A stretch of DNA of 53,749 nt from assembly GCA_947176775.1 (NCBI GenBank), contig CAMWRY010000002.1, forward strand, positions 1 through 53,749, in the 5' to 3' direction. Of this stretch, positions 41,591 through 51,608 are shown piece after piece. The notes under the pieces were generated by a model. The model made no database searches, was not told the DNA's origin, and saw only the letters and a program-made list of their open reading frames with translations. Origin of the DNA: an uncultured Bacteroides sp. GTDB taxonomy: Bacteria; Bacteroidota; Bacteroidia; Bacteroidales; Bacteroidaceae. A program made the translations under genes and the position numbers. Numbering within the stretch: the first letter of the stretch is position 1; the number at the start of each line of letters is the position of its first letter.

Positions 41591-41902
41591 ATGATTATGA
41601 AGAATTTTACACTTTTATTTACCCTGCTGCTGATGTGTACAATGACCTTTGCGCAACAAGCATTGTGGATATGAAGGAAGGCAAGGACGGTGTGTGGGAA
41701 TATACCACTACCGAACCGCTGAAGCCTGAACTGTACGGCTATTCATTCTACGTGGACGGCCTGAAAAATAATGGATCCCGGCAACGTCTATATGATTCGC
41801 GACGTGGCAACTGTGACTTTGTCTTTGGAAACTGGCGAGGGACACATCTGGAGAAACTGGCGCATCTATCTGACGGAGTTCGCGCCGAAGTTATTCAAGT
41901 GA
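41591..41902 (+). pseudogene. Collapsed remnant of an esterase gene paralogous to 41992-43188
   Basis: Retains signal peptide ([26 protein letters not shown]), a middle fragment ([32 protein letters not shown]) and the 3' end ([24 protein letters not shown] stop) in different frames; two large internal deletions plus indels. Confidence 0.88.
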
Positions 41903-41976
41903 CCTCGTGCCGATTGATTCACCCTGCACTTTGCCAATCCGAAGTGCAGGATTATAGAAAACCTGTTTAATAATAA

Positions 41977-43188
<1,212 letters not shown>

Positions 43189-43197
43189 ATTGTTGAA

Positions 43198-43288
43198 GGA
43201 GTTATCGCCCTTCGGGCTTAGGAGTTAAAAACCGATAGTATCTCCTTGTGACAGGAAGACTATTGACTTCTAACTCCCGATAGCTCCC
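43198..43288. repeat. Nested intergenic inverted repeat
   Basis: GGAGTTATCG ... CGATAGCTCC outer arms, GGAGTTA ... TAACTCC inner arms, small CCCTTCGGGC hairpin in the left arm. Confidence 0.75.
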
Positions 43289-43315
43289 CTTGAATAATTA
43301 ATATCCCAATCTATC

Positions 43316-45310
43316 ATGAAGAAACAAATCTTATCAATAACGCTTATGGCAACTACCTTTGTTGCCTGCGGACCGGGCGTGCCGCAGCTCGGAAAAGCCT
43401 CTTTGGAGGATGTAATCGGCGCCATGACTTTAGAAGAGAAAGCCCACCTGGTCATCGGCACCGGCATGGCGGGCTTCGAGAACGGAGACAGTGCCGTGGT
43501 GGGCGAAACGCGCAGCCTGGTGCCCGGTGCCGCCGGAACCACTTATCCCATCCCCCGTCTCGGCATCCCCTCCATCGTGCTGGCCGACGGTCCGGCAGGA
43601 TTGCGCATCAACCCCACGCGCGAGGGAGATACGGCAACCTATTATTGTACCCATTTCCCCATCGGCACGCTGCTGGCCTCCACCTGGGACCAGGAGCTGG
43701 TGGAGAATGTGGGCAGAGCCATCGGCAACGAGGTGCTGGAGTATGGTGCCGACGTATTGTTGGCTCCTGCACTCAACATCCACCGCCATCCGCTTTGCGG
43801 ACGTAACTTCGAATACTATTCCGAAGACCCACTGGTGAGCGGAAAGATGGCTGCCGCCTACGTGCGCGGCGTGCAGAGCAATGGCGTGGGAACCAGTATC
43901 AAGCACTTTGCCGTCAACAACCAGGAGACAAACCGCATGGCGAACGATGCGCAGGTATCGCCCCGTGCGTTGCGCGAGATTTACCTGAAAGGGTTTGAAA
44001 TAGCCGTGAAAGAGTCCGACCCTTGGACGGTGATGTCTTCCTACAACTACGTGAACGGCGTATATGCTTCCGAAAGTCCCGAATTGCAGACCACGCTGTT
44101 GCGCGACGAATGGGGCTTCAAGGGCATGGTGATGACCGACTGGTTTGGCGGCAAGGATGCCGTGGCACAGATGAATGCAGGAAACGACATGCTGCAACCC
44201 GGCTACGACAAGCAGTACCGGGACATCGTGGCAGGCGTGAAGGAAGGCAGGCTGGATGAGACGGTGCTCGACCGCAACGTGAAACGCATCCTCGAACTGA
44301 TACTCCGGACACCTCGCTTCAAGGGCTATCCCTTCTCCAACAAGCCGGACCTGAAGGCGCATGCCGCCATTACACGGCAAAGTGCCACGGAGGGCATGGT
44401 GCTGCTGAAGAACGAGAACAGCGCCCTCCCACTGCCGGCAGACGTGAAGCGTGTTGCCCTGTTCGGCTGCACCTCCTACAATTTCATCGCAGGTGGCACC
44501 GGATCCGGAAACGTGAACCGGGCTTATACCGTCTCTCTGCTGGATGGCTTGAAGAACGCCGGCTATGAGACAGACGACCGCCTGAAAGCAGATTATGAAG
44601 CGCACATTGCCGCCGAACAGGAGCGGTTGAAACCGGAGGATGGTAAGTTCTCCGCCTTCATGCCGGTGGTGCTTCCCCAAGAAATGACGTTCGAAGAGGC
44701 ACGCTTGAAGGAACTGGCCGCACAAAGTGACATGGCGCTGATTACCATCGGCCGTGGCTCCGGTGAGTTCCTCGATCGGGAATCCGCCAATTTCTATCTC
44801 AGCAAAGAGAAGCGGCAGCTGATGCAGGACGTATGCCGCGTGTTCCATGCTGCCGGCAAGAAGGTGGTCGTGGTGCTCAATATCGGAGGAACCATCGAAA
44901 CCTCCTCCTGGAAAGCGCTGCCCGATGCCATCCTATGCGCCTGGCAGGGTGGGCAGGAAGGTGGAAACAGCGTGGTGGACGTGCTGAGTGGCAAGGCTTC
45001 GCCCAGCGGCAAGCTGACCATGACCTTCCCCGTGCGCTTTGAAGACCATGCTTCGACCGCCAACTTCCCCATCGACCTGAAATCGGACATCGACATCGTC
45101 AACGCCAACAAGGGCGAGAAGAAGCACAGCCTGAAAGACGTGGACTATACGCGTTACGAGGAGGACATCTACGTGGGTTACCGCTACTTTGACAGCTTCG
45201 GCAAGGAGGTATCCTACCCCTTCGGATACGGCCTCTCGTACACTACGTTCGCCTACGACAAAGCGAGCATACGGGCGGACAATGGCCTCTATACCGTACC
45301 GTGGAGGTGA
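43316..45310 (+). CDS. Glycoside hydrolase family 3, main part; reading frame broken before the C-terminal Fn3-like domain
   Basis: 664 aa; lipobox [65 protein letters not shown] stop. Confidence 0.88.
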   Translation: MKKQILSITLMATTFVACGPGVPQLGKASLEDVIGAMTLEEKAHLVIGTGMAGFENGDSAVVGETRSLVPGAAGTTYPIPRLGIPSIVLADGPAGLRINPTREGDTATYYCTHFPIGTLLASTWDQELVENVGRAIGNEVLEYGADVLLAPALNIHRHPLCGRNFEYYSEDPLVSGKMAAAYVRGVQSNGVGTSIKHFAVNNQETNRMANDAQVSPRALREIYLKGFEIAVKESDPWTVMSSYNYVNGVYASESPELQTTLLRDEWGFKGMVMTDWFGGKDAVAQMNAGNDMLQPGYDKQYRDIVAGVKEGRLDETVLDRNVKRILELILRTPRFKGYPFSNKPDLKAHAAITRQSATEGMVLLKNENSALPLPADVKRVALFGCTSYNFIAGGTGSGNVNRAYTVSLLDGLKNAGYETDDRLKADYEAHIAAEQERLKPEDGKFSAFMPVVLPQEMTFEEARLKELAAQSDMALITIGRGSGEFLDRESANFYLSKEKRQLMQDVCRVFHAAGKKVVVVLNIGGTIETSSWKALPDAILCAWQGGQEGGNSVVDVLSGKASPSGKLTMTFPVRFEDHASTANFPIDLKSDIDIVNANKGEKKHSLKDVDYTRYEEDIYVGYRYFDSFGKEVSYPFGYGLSYTTFAYDKASIRADNGLYTVPWR

Positions 45311-45657
45311 AGAACACTGGCAAGACGGCAGGGCGTGAGGTCGTCCAGCTCTATGTCTCCGCTCCCGACGCTTCCGGCACGAACAAGCCCGAGAAGGAAC
45401 TCAAGGCATTTGCCAAGACCCGGGAACTGAAACCGGGCGAATCTGAAGTGGTCACGCTGAAGGTGAACTCCGCCGACCTGGCTTCCTACGAGGAGGCTTC
45501 CTCCTCATGGGTGGTGGCTGCCGGAAACTACAAGTTCCTGGTAGGTGCTTCTTCTCGTGACATCCGCGCCGTGCTGGATGCCGAGGTTGAGGCTGCCGTG
45601 CAGAAGACAAACGACCTCTTGAAGTTGCAAGCACCCCTTGCTACACTGAAAAGATAA
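45301..45657 (+). CDS. C-terminal Fn3-like domain of the same GH3, in a shifted frame
   Basis: MEVKNTGKTAGREVVQLYVSAPDASGTNKPEKELKAF matches the Fn3-like tail of the intact GH3 at 38200-40566 ([36 protein letters not shown]). Confidence 0.85.
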   Translation: MEVKNTGKTAGREVVQLYVSAPDASGTNKPEKELKAFAKTRELKPGESEVVTLKVNSADLASYEEASSSWVVAAGNYKFLVGASSRDIRAVLDAEVEAAVQKTNDLLKLQAPLATLKR

Positions 45658-45683
45658 CAAGGCTTGCGGCGACTTATATGTCG

Positions 45684-45774
45684 CATGGTACGCGGATGAC
45701 GCGGATTTCGTTTTTTTTATTTACAAAAATAATTCGCGTTTATCTGCCTAATCCGCGTTCATCTACGTGCCATG
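45684..45774. repeat. Imperfect intergenic inverted repeat rich in CGCGGAT
   Basis: CATGGTACGCGGATGACGCGGATT ... AATCCGCGTTCATCTACGTGCCATG. Confidence 0.8.
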
Positions 45775-45899
45775 TCTGATTATTCCTTGAATAATAATAC
45801 TGGAAATGGATAAAACAATGTCACTCTATATCGGAAGATTGCACTATCTTTGTCCGGACATGATTAAAGACGAAAGTTAAAACCTAAAATATACCATTT

Positions 45900-48389
45900 A
45901 TGAGTAAGAAAACGATTTTATCCTTGGCTCTTTCGGGGCTTCTTTCAGGGGCCGTGGCACAGACCACCGTGGCACCTGCCATTCCAAGAGACGAGAAGAT
46001 AGAGCAGCAGATTGAAACGCTGTTGAAGAAAATGACACTGGACGAGAAGGTCGGACAGATGTGTGAACTTACCATCGACCTCTTGCAGAAGCGTGCCAAT
46101 CCTTTCGCCGGACTCGACCCGAAGAGCATCACAGTGAACGACCTGAAGAAGATTATCAAGAAATACAAACTTGAAAAGGAATTCAAGTTGGGCAAGGAGA
46201 TGCCCTCGCAAGAGGTGATGATGCAGCTCTACATGCGCATTCAGGACATAGAGAATGCCAAAGGCTTCCAGCTCGACGAGGCGATGCTCGACTCCGTCAT
46301 CGGGAAATACAAGGTAGGCTCCATCCTCAATGTGCCCAACGGCGTGGCGCAGTCGGTGGAGAAGTGGCAGGAAATCATCAAGCGCATCCAGGAGAAATCC
46401 ATCGAGGTGATGGGCATCCCTTGTGTCTATGGCGTGGACCAGATACACGGGACTACCTATACCCTGGGCGGCACCTTCTTCCCGCAGGGTATCAACATGG
46501 GAGCCACCTTCAACCGTAGTCTGACGCGCGAAGGCGCACGCATCTCCGCCTACGAGACCAAGGCCGGAAGCATCCCCTGGACTTACGCCCCCGTGACCGA
46601 CCTCGGCCGCGACCCACGCTGGCCGCGCATGTGGGAGAACTACGGGGAAGACTGCTATGTGAATGCCGAAATGGGGCGCGAGTCCGTCCTCGGCTTCCAG
46701 GGCGAGAACCCCAACCTGATAGGGACAGACCGCGTCGCCTCCTGCATGAAGCACTTCATGGGCTACGGCGTTCCCGTTTCGGGCAAGGATCGTACCCCTT
46801 CGTCCATCACCGTGCAGGACATGCGCGAGAAGCACTTCGCGCCCTATCTGGAGATGGTCCGCAACGGTGCCCTCTCCGTCATGGTGAACTCCGCCATGAA
46901 CAACGGCCTCCCCTTCCATGCCAACTACGAACTATTGACTCAGTGGCTGAAGGAAGACCTCAACTGGGACGGCATGATTGTGACCGACTGGGCGGACATC
47001 GACAACCTCTGGAAGCGCGACCACATCGCCAAAGATAAGAAGGAGGCCATCAAACTTGCCATCAATGCCGGTATCGATATGTCTATGGACCCGTATGACT
47101 GGAAGTTCTGCACGTTGCTGAAGGAGCTGGTGCAGGAAGGCGAGGTGCCGATGAGCCGTATCGACGATGCCGTGCGTCGCGTGCTTCGTCTGAAGTTCCG
47201 CCTCAATCTCTTCGAGAAGCCTTACTATGACTACAAGGACTTCCCGCTGTTCGGAAGCAAGGAACACGCCGCTGCCGCTCTACAGGCTGCCGAAGAGTCG
47301 CTCGTGCTGCTGAAAAACACGGACGGCATCCTGCCGCTGGCAAAGGGCAAGAAACTGCTGCTCACCGGTCCGAACGCCAATTCCATGCGTTGCCTCAACG
47401 GCGGCTGGTCTTACTCCTGGCAGGGCGACAAAGCGGATGAGTGCGCCGGACAATACAATACCATTCTGGAAGCCTTTACCAACAAGTTCGGTGCGGAGAA
47501 CATCCTTTATGAAGCCGGTGTCACCTACAAGCAGGGCGGCAACTGGTGGGAAGAGAATGCTCCCGAAATAGAGAAGGCGGTAGCTGCCGCTGCAAATGCC
47601 GACTACATCCTGGCCTGCATCGGTGAGAACTCCTACTGCGAGACCCCCGGTAACCTGACCAACCTCTTCCTCTCGCAGAACCAGCTCGACCTGGTGAAGG
47701 CGCTTGCCAAGACCGGCAAGCCCGTCATCCTTATCCTGAACGAAGGCCGTCCGCGCCTCATTGCCGACATCGAACCGCTGGCAAAAGCTGTTGTCAACAT
47801 CATGCTGCCGGGCAACTACGGCGGCGACGCCCTTGCCAACCTCCTTGCCGGCGACGCCAACTTCAGCGGAAAGATGCCCTACACCTATCCGAAGGAAATC
47901 AATTCGTTGGTGACCTACGACTACAAGCCCTGCGAGCACATCGGCAAGCAGATGGAGGGTGCCTACAACTACGACGCCCAGGTGGCGGTGCAGTGGGCGT
48001 TCGGCTACGGACTGAGCTACACCACCTTCGCCTACAGCAACCTGCGCGTGGATAAGCCCACCTTCATGGCTGATGACCTGCTGACCTTCACCGTCGATGT
48101 GAAGAACACCGGCAACCGCATCGGCAAGGAGAGCGTCCTGCTGTTCAGCAGCGACCTTGTCGCCTCCCTCACTCCTGACAACCGCCGCCTGCGTGCTTTC
48201 GAAAAGGTTGAACTCCGTCCGGGCGAGACCAAGACCGTCACCCTGAAAGTGAAAGCTTCCGACCTCGCCTTCGTGGGCTACGATGGCAAGTGGGTGCTGG
48301 AGCAGGGCGACTTCCGTATCCAGACGGGCGATCAGGTGGTGAACGTGGTCTGCACCGCTACCAAAAAGTGGGACACGCCTAATAAGTGA
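45900..48389 (+). CDS. Glycoside hydrolase family 3 (beta-glucosidase-like)
   Basis: 829 aa; signal peptide; [60 protein letters not shown]. Confidence 0.94.
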   Translation: MSKKTILSLALSGLLSGAVAQTTVAPAIPRDEKIEQQIETLLKKMTLDEKVGQMCELTIDLLQKRANPFAGLDPKSITVNDLKKIIKKYKLEKEFKLGKEMPSQEVMMQLYMRIQDIENAKGFQLDEAMLDSVIGKYKVGSILNVPNGVAQSVEKWQEIIKRIQEKSIEVMGIPCVYGVDQIHGTTYTLGGTFFPQGINMGATFNRSLTREGARISAYETKAGSIPWTYAPVTDLGRDPRWPRMWENYGEDCYVNAEMGRESVLGFQGENPNLIGTDRVASCMKHFMGYGVPVSGKDRTPSSITVQDMREKHFAPYLEMVRNGALSVMVNSAMNNGLPFHANYELLTQWLKEDLNWDGMIVTDWADIDNLWKRDHIAKDKKEAIKLAINAGIDMSMDPYDWKFCTLLKELVQEGEVPMSRIDDAVRRVLRLKFRLNLFEKPYYDYKDFPLFGSKEHAAAALQAAEESLVLLKNTDGILPLAKGKKLLLTGPNANSMRCLNGGWSYSWQGDKADECAGQYNTILEAFTNKFGAENILYEAGVTYKQGGNWWEENAPEIEKAVAAAANADYILACIGENSYCETPGNLTNLFLSQNQLDLVKALAKTGKPVILILNEGRPRLIADIEPLAKAVVNIMLPGNYGGDALANLLAGDANFSGKMPYTYPKEINSLVTYDYKPCEHIGKQMEGAYNYDAQVAVQWAFGYGLSYTTFAYSNLRVDKPTFMADDLLTFTVDVKNTGNRIGKESVLLFSSDLVASLTPDNRRLRAFEKVELRPGETKTVTLKVKASDLAFVGYDGKWVLEQGDFRIQTGDQVVNVVCTATKKWDTPNK

Positions 48390-48402
48390 ACGATGTGAGA
48401 CT

Positions 48403-48444
48403 GATGTGAGGCCGATGCAAGCGATACCCAATCAGCCTCACATC
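48403..48444. terminator. Hairpin downstream of GH3
   Basis: GATGTGAGGCCGAT ... ATCAGCCTCACATC starting 13 nt after the stop codon. Confidence 0.5.
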
Positions 48445-48499
48445 ATTGAAACTGTCATGCCGCATGGCAATTGAGGTGTGTCAAAACCCTCTCTTTAAC

Positions 48500-48541
48500 A
48501 AAATCCCCTTTGCTACAGATATCTGTAGCAAAGGGGATTTT
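48500..48541. repeat. 42-bp perfect palindrome without spacer
   Basis: AAAATCCCCTTTGCTACAGAT|ATCTGTAGCAAAGGGGATTTT. Confidence 0.97.
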
Positions 48542-48571
48542 CATATTTTGGTGTTTTGGCACATTTCAATA

Positions 48572-48603
48572 TTTGCACACCTCCCCCAAATCCCTTACAT
48601 TTG
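48572..48603 (+). promoter_or_regulatory. Bacteroides-type promoter upstream of GH29
   Basis: TTTG (48572-48575), 20-bp gap, TACATTTG (48596-48603) matching TTTG-N19-21-TAnnTTTG. Confidence 0.55.
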
Positions 48604-48628
48604 TACCATTCCTAAAAACAGATATCGT

Positions 48629-50521
48629 ATGAAATCATTCCTACCAGCAACATGCAGCATCGCCATGGCTCTCTCCCTGGCCTCCTGCTCAGTGTCGGAC
48701 ATCAAGGCACCGGAGCCTATTTTGCCCGTTCCGGAGCAAAAGCAAGTAGAGTGGCAGAAGATGGAGACCTACGCCTTCATCCACTTCGGCCTGAACACCT
48801 TCAACGACCGCGAGTGGGGCTACGGCGACTCCGATCCCTCCACCTTCAATCCCACCCGGCTTGACTGCGAGCAATGGGCGCAGACCCTCGTGAATGCCGG
48901 CATGAAAGGCGTCATCCTCACCGCCAAGCACCACGACGGCTTTTGCCTCTGGCCCTTCGAGGGGACAGACTACAGCATCGCCCGTTCGCCCTACAAGAAC
49001 GGCCGGGGCGACATCGTGCGCGAACTCTCCGAAGCCTGCAAGAAGTACGGCCTGAAGTTCGCCGTCTACCTCTCTCCCTGGGACCGTCGTCAGGCCAACT
49101 ACGGCACGCCGGAGTATCTGGACTATTTCTATGCCCAACTTCGCGACCTGCTGACCAATTACGGACAGGTATTCGAAGTCTGGTTCGACGGCGCCAACGG
49201 CGGCGACGGCTGGTATGGCGGCACCAAGGAGGTGCGCACCATCGACCGCAAGAACTACTACAACTATCCGCGCATCTACGAGATATTGGACGAACTCCAG
49301 CCGCAAGCCGTGATTTTCTCTGACGGCGGCCCCGGCTGCCGCTGGGTGGGCAACGAGAAGGGCTTTGCCGGTGCCACCAACTGGTCCTTCCTGCGTCAGG
49401 GTGAAGTCTACCCCGGCTACGACAAGAGTCATGAGCTGCAATACGGGCATGCCGACGGCAACCAGTGGGTTCCGGCCGAGTGCGACGTATCCATCCGCCC
49501 GGGCTGGTTCTACCACCCCGAAGAGGACGACCGTGTGAAGACCCCCGAACAGCTGCTCGATCTCTACTACCGGAGCGTCGGCCACAACGGCACGCTGCTG
49601 CTCAACTTCCCTGTAGACCGCGACGGACTGATTCACCCCACGGACTCGGCCAATGCCGTCCGCTTCCACCAACTCGTCCAGGCAGAGCTGAAGACCGACC
49701 TGCTGGCCGGCCTGCTTCCGGAGGTCTCCAACGAACGGGGCGGCAAGTTCACCGCCTCCGCCTTGACGGACGGTGACTACGACACCTACTGGGCCACGGC
49801 CGACAGCGTGGACACCGCCGAAGTGACATTCTCTTTCTCCGCCCCTCGGCGCATGAACCGCATGCTTCTGCAGGAGTACATTCCGCTGGGGCAGCGCGTC
49901 AAGTCCTTTGTAGTGGAAAGCCGGGACGGTGACGGCACCTGGCGTCCGGTGCGCCTGAACGAAGAGACCACCACCATCGGCTACAAGCGCCTGCTTCGCT
50001 TCGAGACGGTGACTGCCGATGCCATCCGCGTCCGCTTCACGGAGTCGCGCGGCTCGCTCTGCATCAGCACCATCAGTCTCTACGATGCCGGCGAGGGGGC
50101 GGACCTGACCTACACGGTTCCCACCGAGCAGCTCAAGAGCCTGCCCTTTAGTCTGCCGCTCCTGCCGGAACAGGAAGCCGCCTTCGCCTCCGACCGCAAC
50201 GGGCAGACCACCCTTTTTGTCCATGCCGATTCGCTCCTTATCGACCTGGGTGCCGAACGCACCGTCTCTTCCTTCCACTTCCTGCCCGACCAGGGGGAAA
50301 CGAGCCGGGGACTGGTGTCCAATTACGAGCTGTCGGTAGGCCCTGATGCCAGCCGGATGGACCGTGTGGTGAAGAGTGGCGAGTTCTCCAATATCCGGAA
50401 CAACCCGGTCATGCAGTCCGTCTATTTCACGCCCGTCACCACGCGCTACCTGCTCCTGAAGGCCACTCGTATGGTAGTGCCCGGTGAACCGATGGGATTT
50501 GCCGAGATAGCTGTGCAGTGA
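48629..50521 (+). CDS. GH29 alpha-L-fucosidase with C-terminal F5/8-type domain, lipoprotein
   Basis: Start trimmed to the ATG at 48629; lipobox LASC; FIHFGLNTFNDREWGYGD, LTAKHHDGFCLWPF, FEVWFDGANGG. Confidence 0.92.
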   Translation: MKSFLPATCSIAMALSLASCSVSDIKAPEPILPVPEQKQVEWQKMETYAFIHFGLNTFNDREWGYGDSDPSTFNPTRLDCEQWAQTLVNAGMKGVILTAKHHDGFCLWPFEGTDYSIARSPYKNGRGDIVRELSEACKKYGLKFAVYLSPWDRRQANYGTPEYLDYFYAQLRDLLTNYGQVFEVWFDGANGGDGWYGGTKEVRTIDRKNYYNYPRIYEILDELQPQAVIFSDGGPGCRWVGNEKGFAGATNWSFLRQGEVYPGYDKSHELQYGHADGNQWVPAECDVSIRPGWFYHPEEDDRVKTPEQLLDLYYRSVGHNGTLLLNFPVDRDGLIHPTDSANAVRFHQLVQAELKTDLLAGLLPEVSNERGGKFTASALTDGDYDTYWATADSVDTAEVTFSFSAPRRMNRMLLQEYIPLGQRVKSFVVESRDGDGTWRPVRLNEETTTIGYKRLLRFETVTADAIRVRFTESRGSLCISTISLYDAGEGADLTYTVPTEQLKSLPFSLPLLPEQEAAFASDRNGQTTLFVHADSLLIDLGAERTVSSFHFLPDQGETSRGLVSNYELSVGPDASRMDRVVKSGEFSNIRNNPVMQSVYFTPVTTRYLLLKATRMVVPGEPMGFAEIAVQ

Positions 50522-50647
50522 TGGGTTATCTCCTTCTCTCTACGAGGGTGGCCGAAGTGTAATATGATACGTTTTTTTTACAAATAGACCATTTTCTCTG
50601 CAAGTGAAGGAAACGGATACATTTCAGGTCTGAAACCTACCCGAAAG

Positions 50648-50744
50648 GGGTCTGGTCCGTACCCGCTCCGTACCTGCTCCGTATAAAAGTACCTTTATAC
50701 GGAGCTGGTACGGAGCAGATACGGACCGGGTACGGACCAGACCT
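50648..50744. repeat. Inverted repeat built of 11-bp TCCGTACCNGC / GGTACGGAGCN units
   Basis: Left arm GGTCTGGTCCGTACCCGCTCCGTACCTGCTCCGTATAAA with three units; right arm TTTATACGGAGCTGGTACGGAGCAGATACGGACCGGGTACGGACCAGACC with four units. Confidence 0.92.
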
Positions 50745-50902
50745 CCTTTTTGCTAAGTCACAGATAGCAATTAAGCACGAAAATTTCGCCAACAAGCACG
50801 AAAAAACTCTGTTCACTGTGCCTAAGGTTGAAAACAGGCATATCTCGCAATTCTTTTGTATATGTAAGACTTTAGTTATAAACTTTTACAAATAGGCTTA
50901 AT

Positions 50903-50995
50903 GAACGTGAGTTCGGTATAAGCGATAACTTACATGCCGCATGGTAGCTTCAACAACATGCGGTCTATGGGTTATCGCTTATATTCACGTTAGTG
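50903..50995. repeat. Long nested stem-loop upstream of rimP
   Basis: Outer stem TATAAGCGATAAC ... GTTATCGCTTATA with flanking AACGTGA ... TCACGTT; inner stem CCGCATG ... CATGCGG. Confidence 0.8.
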
Positions 50996-51038
50996 ATAGG
51001 TGGAATTTCAAGCAGATGAATCTTTTTTTCGCTAATAT

Positions 51039-51069
51039 TTTGTAGTCGAACATTTTATTTATATCTTTG
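51039..51069 (+). promoter_or_regulatory. Bacteroides-type promoter upstream of rimP
   Basis: TTTG (51039-51042), 19-bp gap, TATCTTTG (51062-51069). Confidence 0.55.
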
Positions 51070-51136
51070 CAATCGGAAACGGATGAAAGGTGGAGGGGCG
51101 ATAAAGCTCCTCTTTTTTGTTCCTAATGGTTAATCT

Positions 51137-51604
51137 ATGATAGAAAAGAAAACTGTTTGTCAGATTGTTGACGAGTGGCTGGAGGGGAAAGACTACTTTC
51201 TGGTGGAGGTGACCATCAGCCCGGATGACAAGATTGTGGTGGAAATAGACCACAAAGAAGGTGTTTGGATTGAGGACTGCGTGGAGCTGAGCCGCTACAT
51301 CGAGTCCAAGTTGAACCGTGAAGAGGAGGATTATGAATTGGAGGTCGGCTCGGCCGGCATCGGACAGCCCTTCAAGGTATTGCAGCAGTACATGAATCAT
51401 ATCGGCGAGGAGGTGGAAGTCCTGACAAAGGACGGGCGGAAGCTCTGCGGCGTGTTGAAGGAAGCCGACGAACAGCATTTCGTGATTACCATCCGGAAGA
51501 AAGTGAAAGAAGAAGGTGCCAAGCGCCCCAAAATGGTGGACGAGGACTTGGACTTTGCGTATGAAGAGATAAAATACACTAAATATTTAATCAGTTTTAA
51601 ATAA
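51137..51604 (+). CDS. rimP: Ribosome maturation factor RimP
   Basis: 155 aa; CVELSRYIESKLNREEEDYELEVGSAGIGQPFK; directly upstream of nusA. Confidence 0.93.
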   Translation: MIEKKTVCQIVDEWLEGKDYFLVEVTISPDDKIVVEIDHKEGVWIEDCVELSRYIESKLNREEEDYELEVGSAGIGQPFKVLQQYMNHIGEEVEVLTKDGRKLCGVLKEADEQHFVITIRKKVKEEGAKRPKMVDEDLDFAYEEIKYTKYLISFK

Positions 51605-51608
51605 GACT

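Noticed and set aside
41635-41970. ORF-track protein of 111 aa
   Set aside because: It reads through the middle of an esterase pseudogene and leaves its frame; not an independent gene.
43430-44848. 472-aa antisense ORF over the second GH3
   Set aside because: Shadow ORF; the plus strand clearly encodes GH3.
48689-50278. 529-aa antisense ORF over GH29
   Set aside because: Shadow ORF of a GC-rich gene; no signal peptide, domain motifs or promoter.
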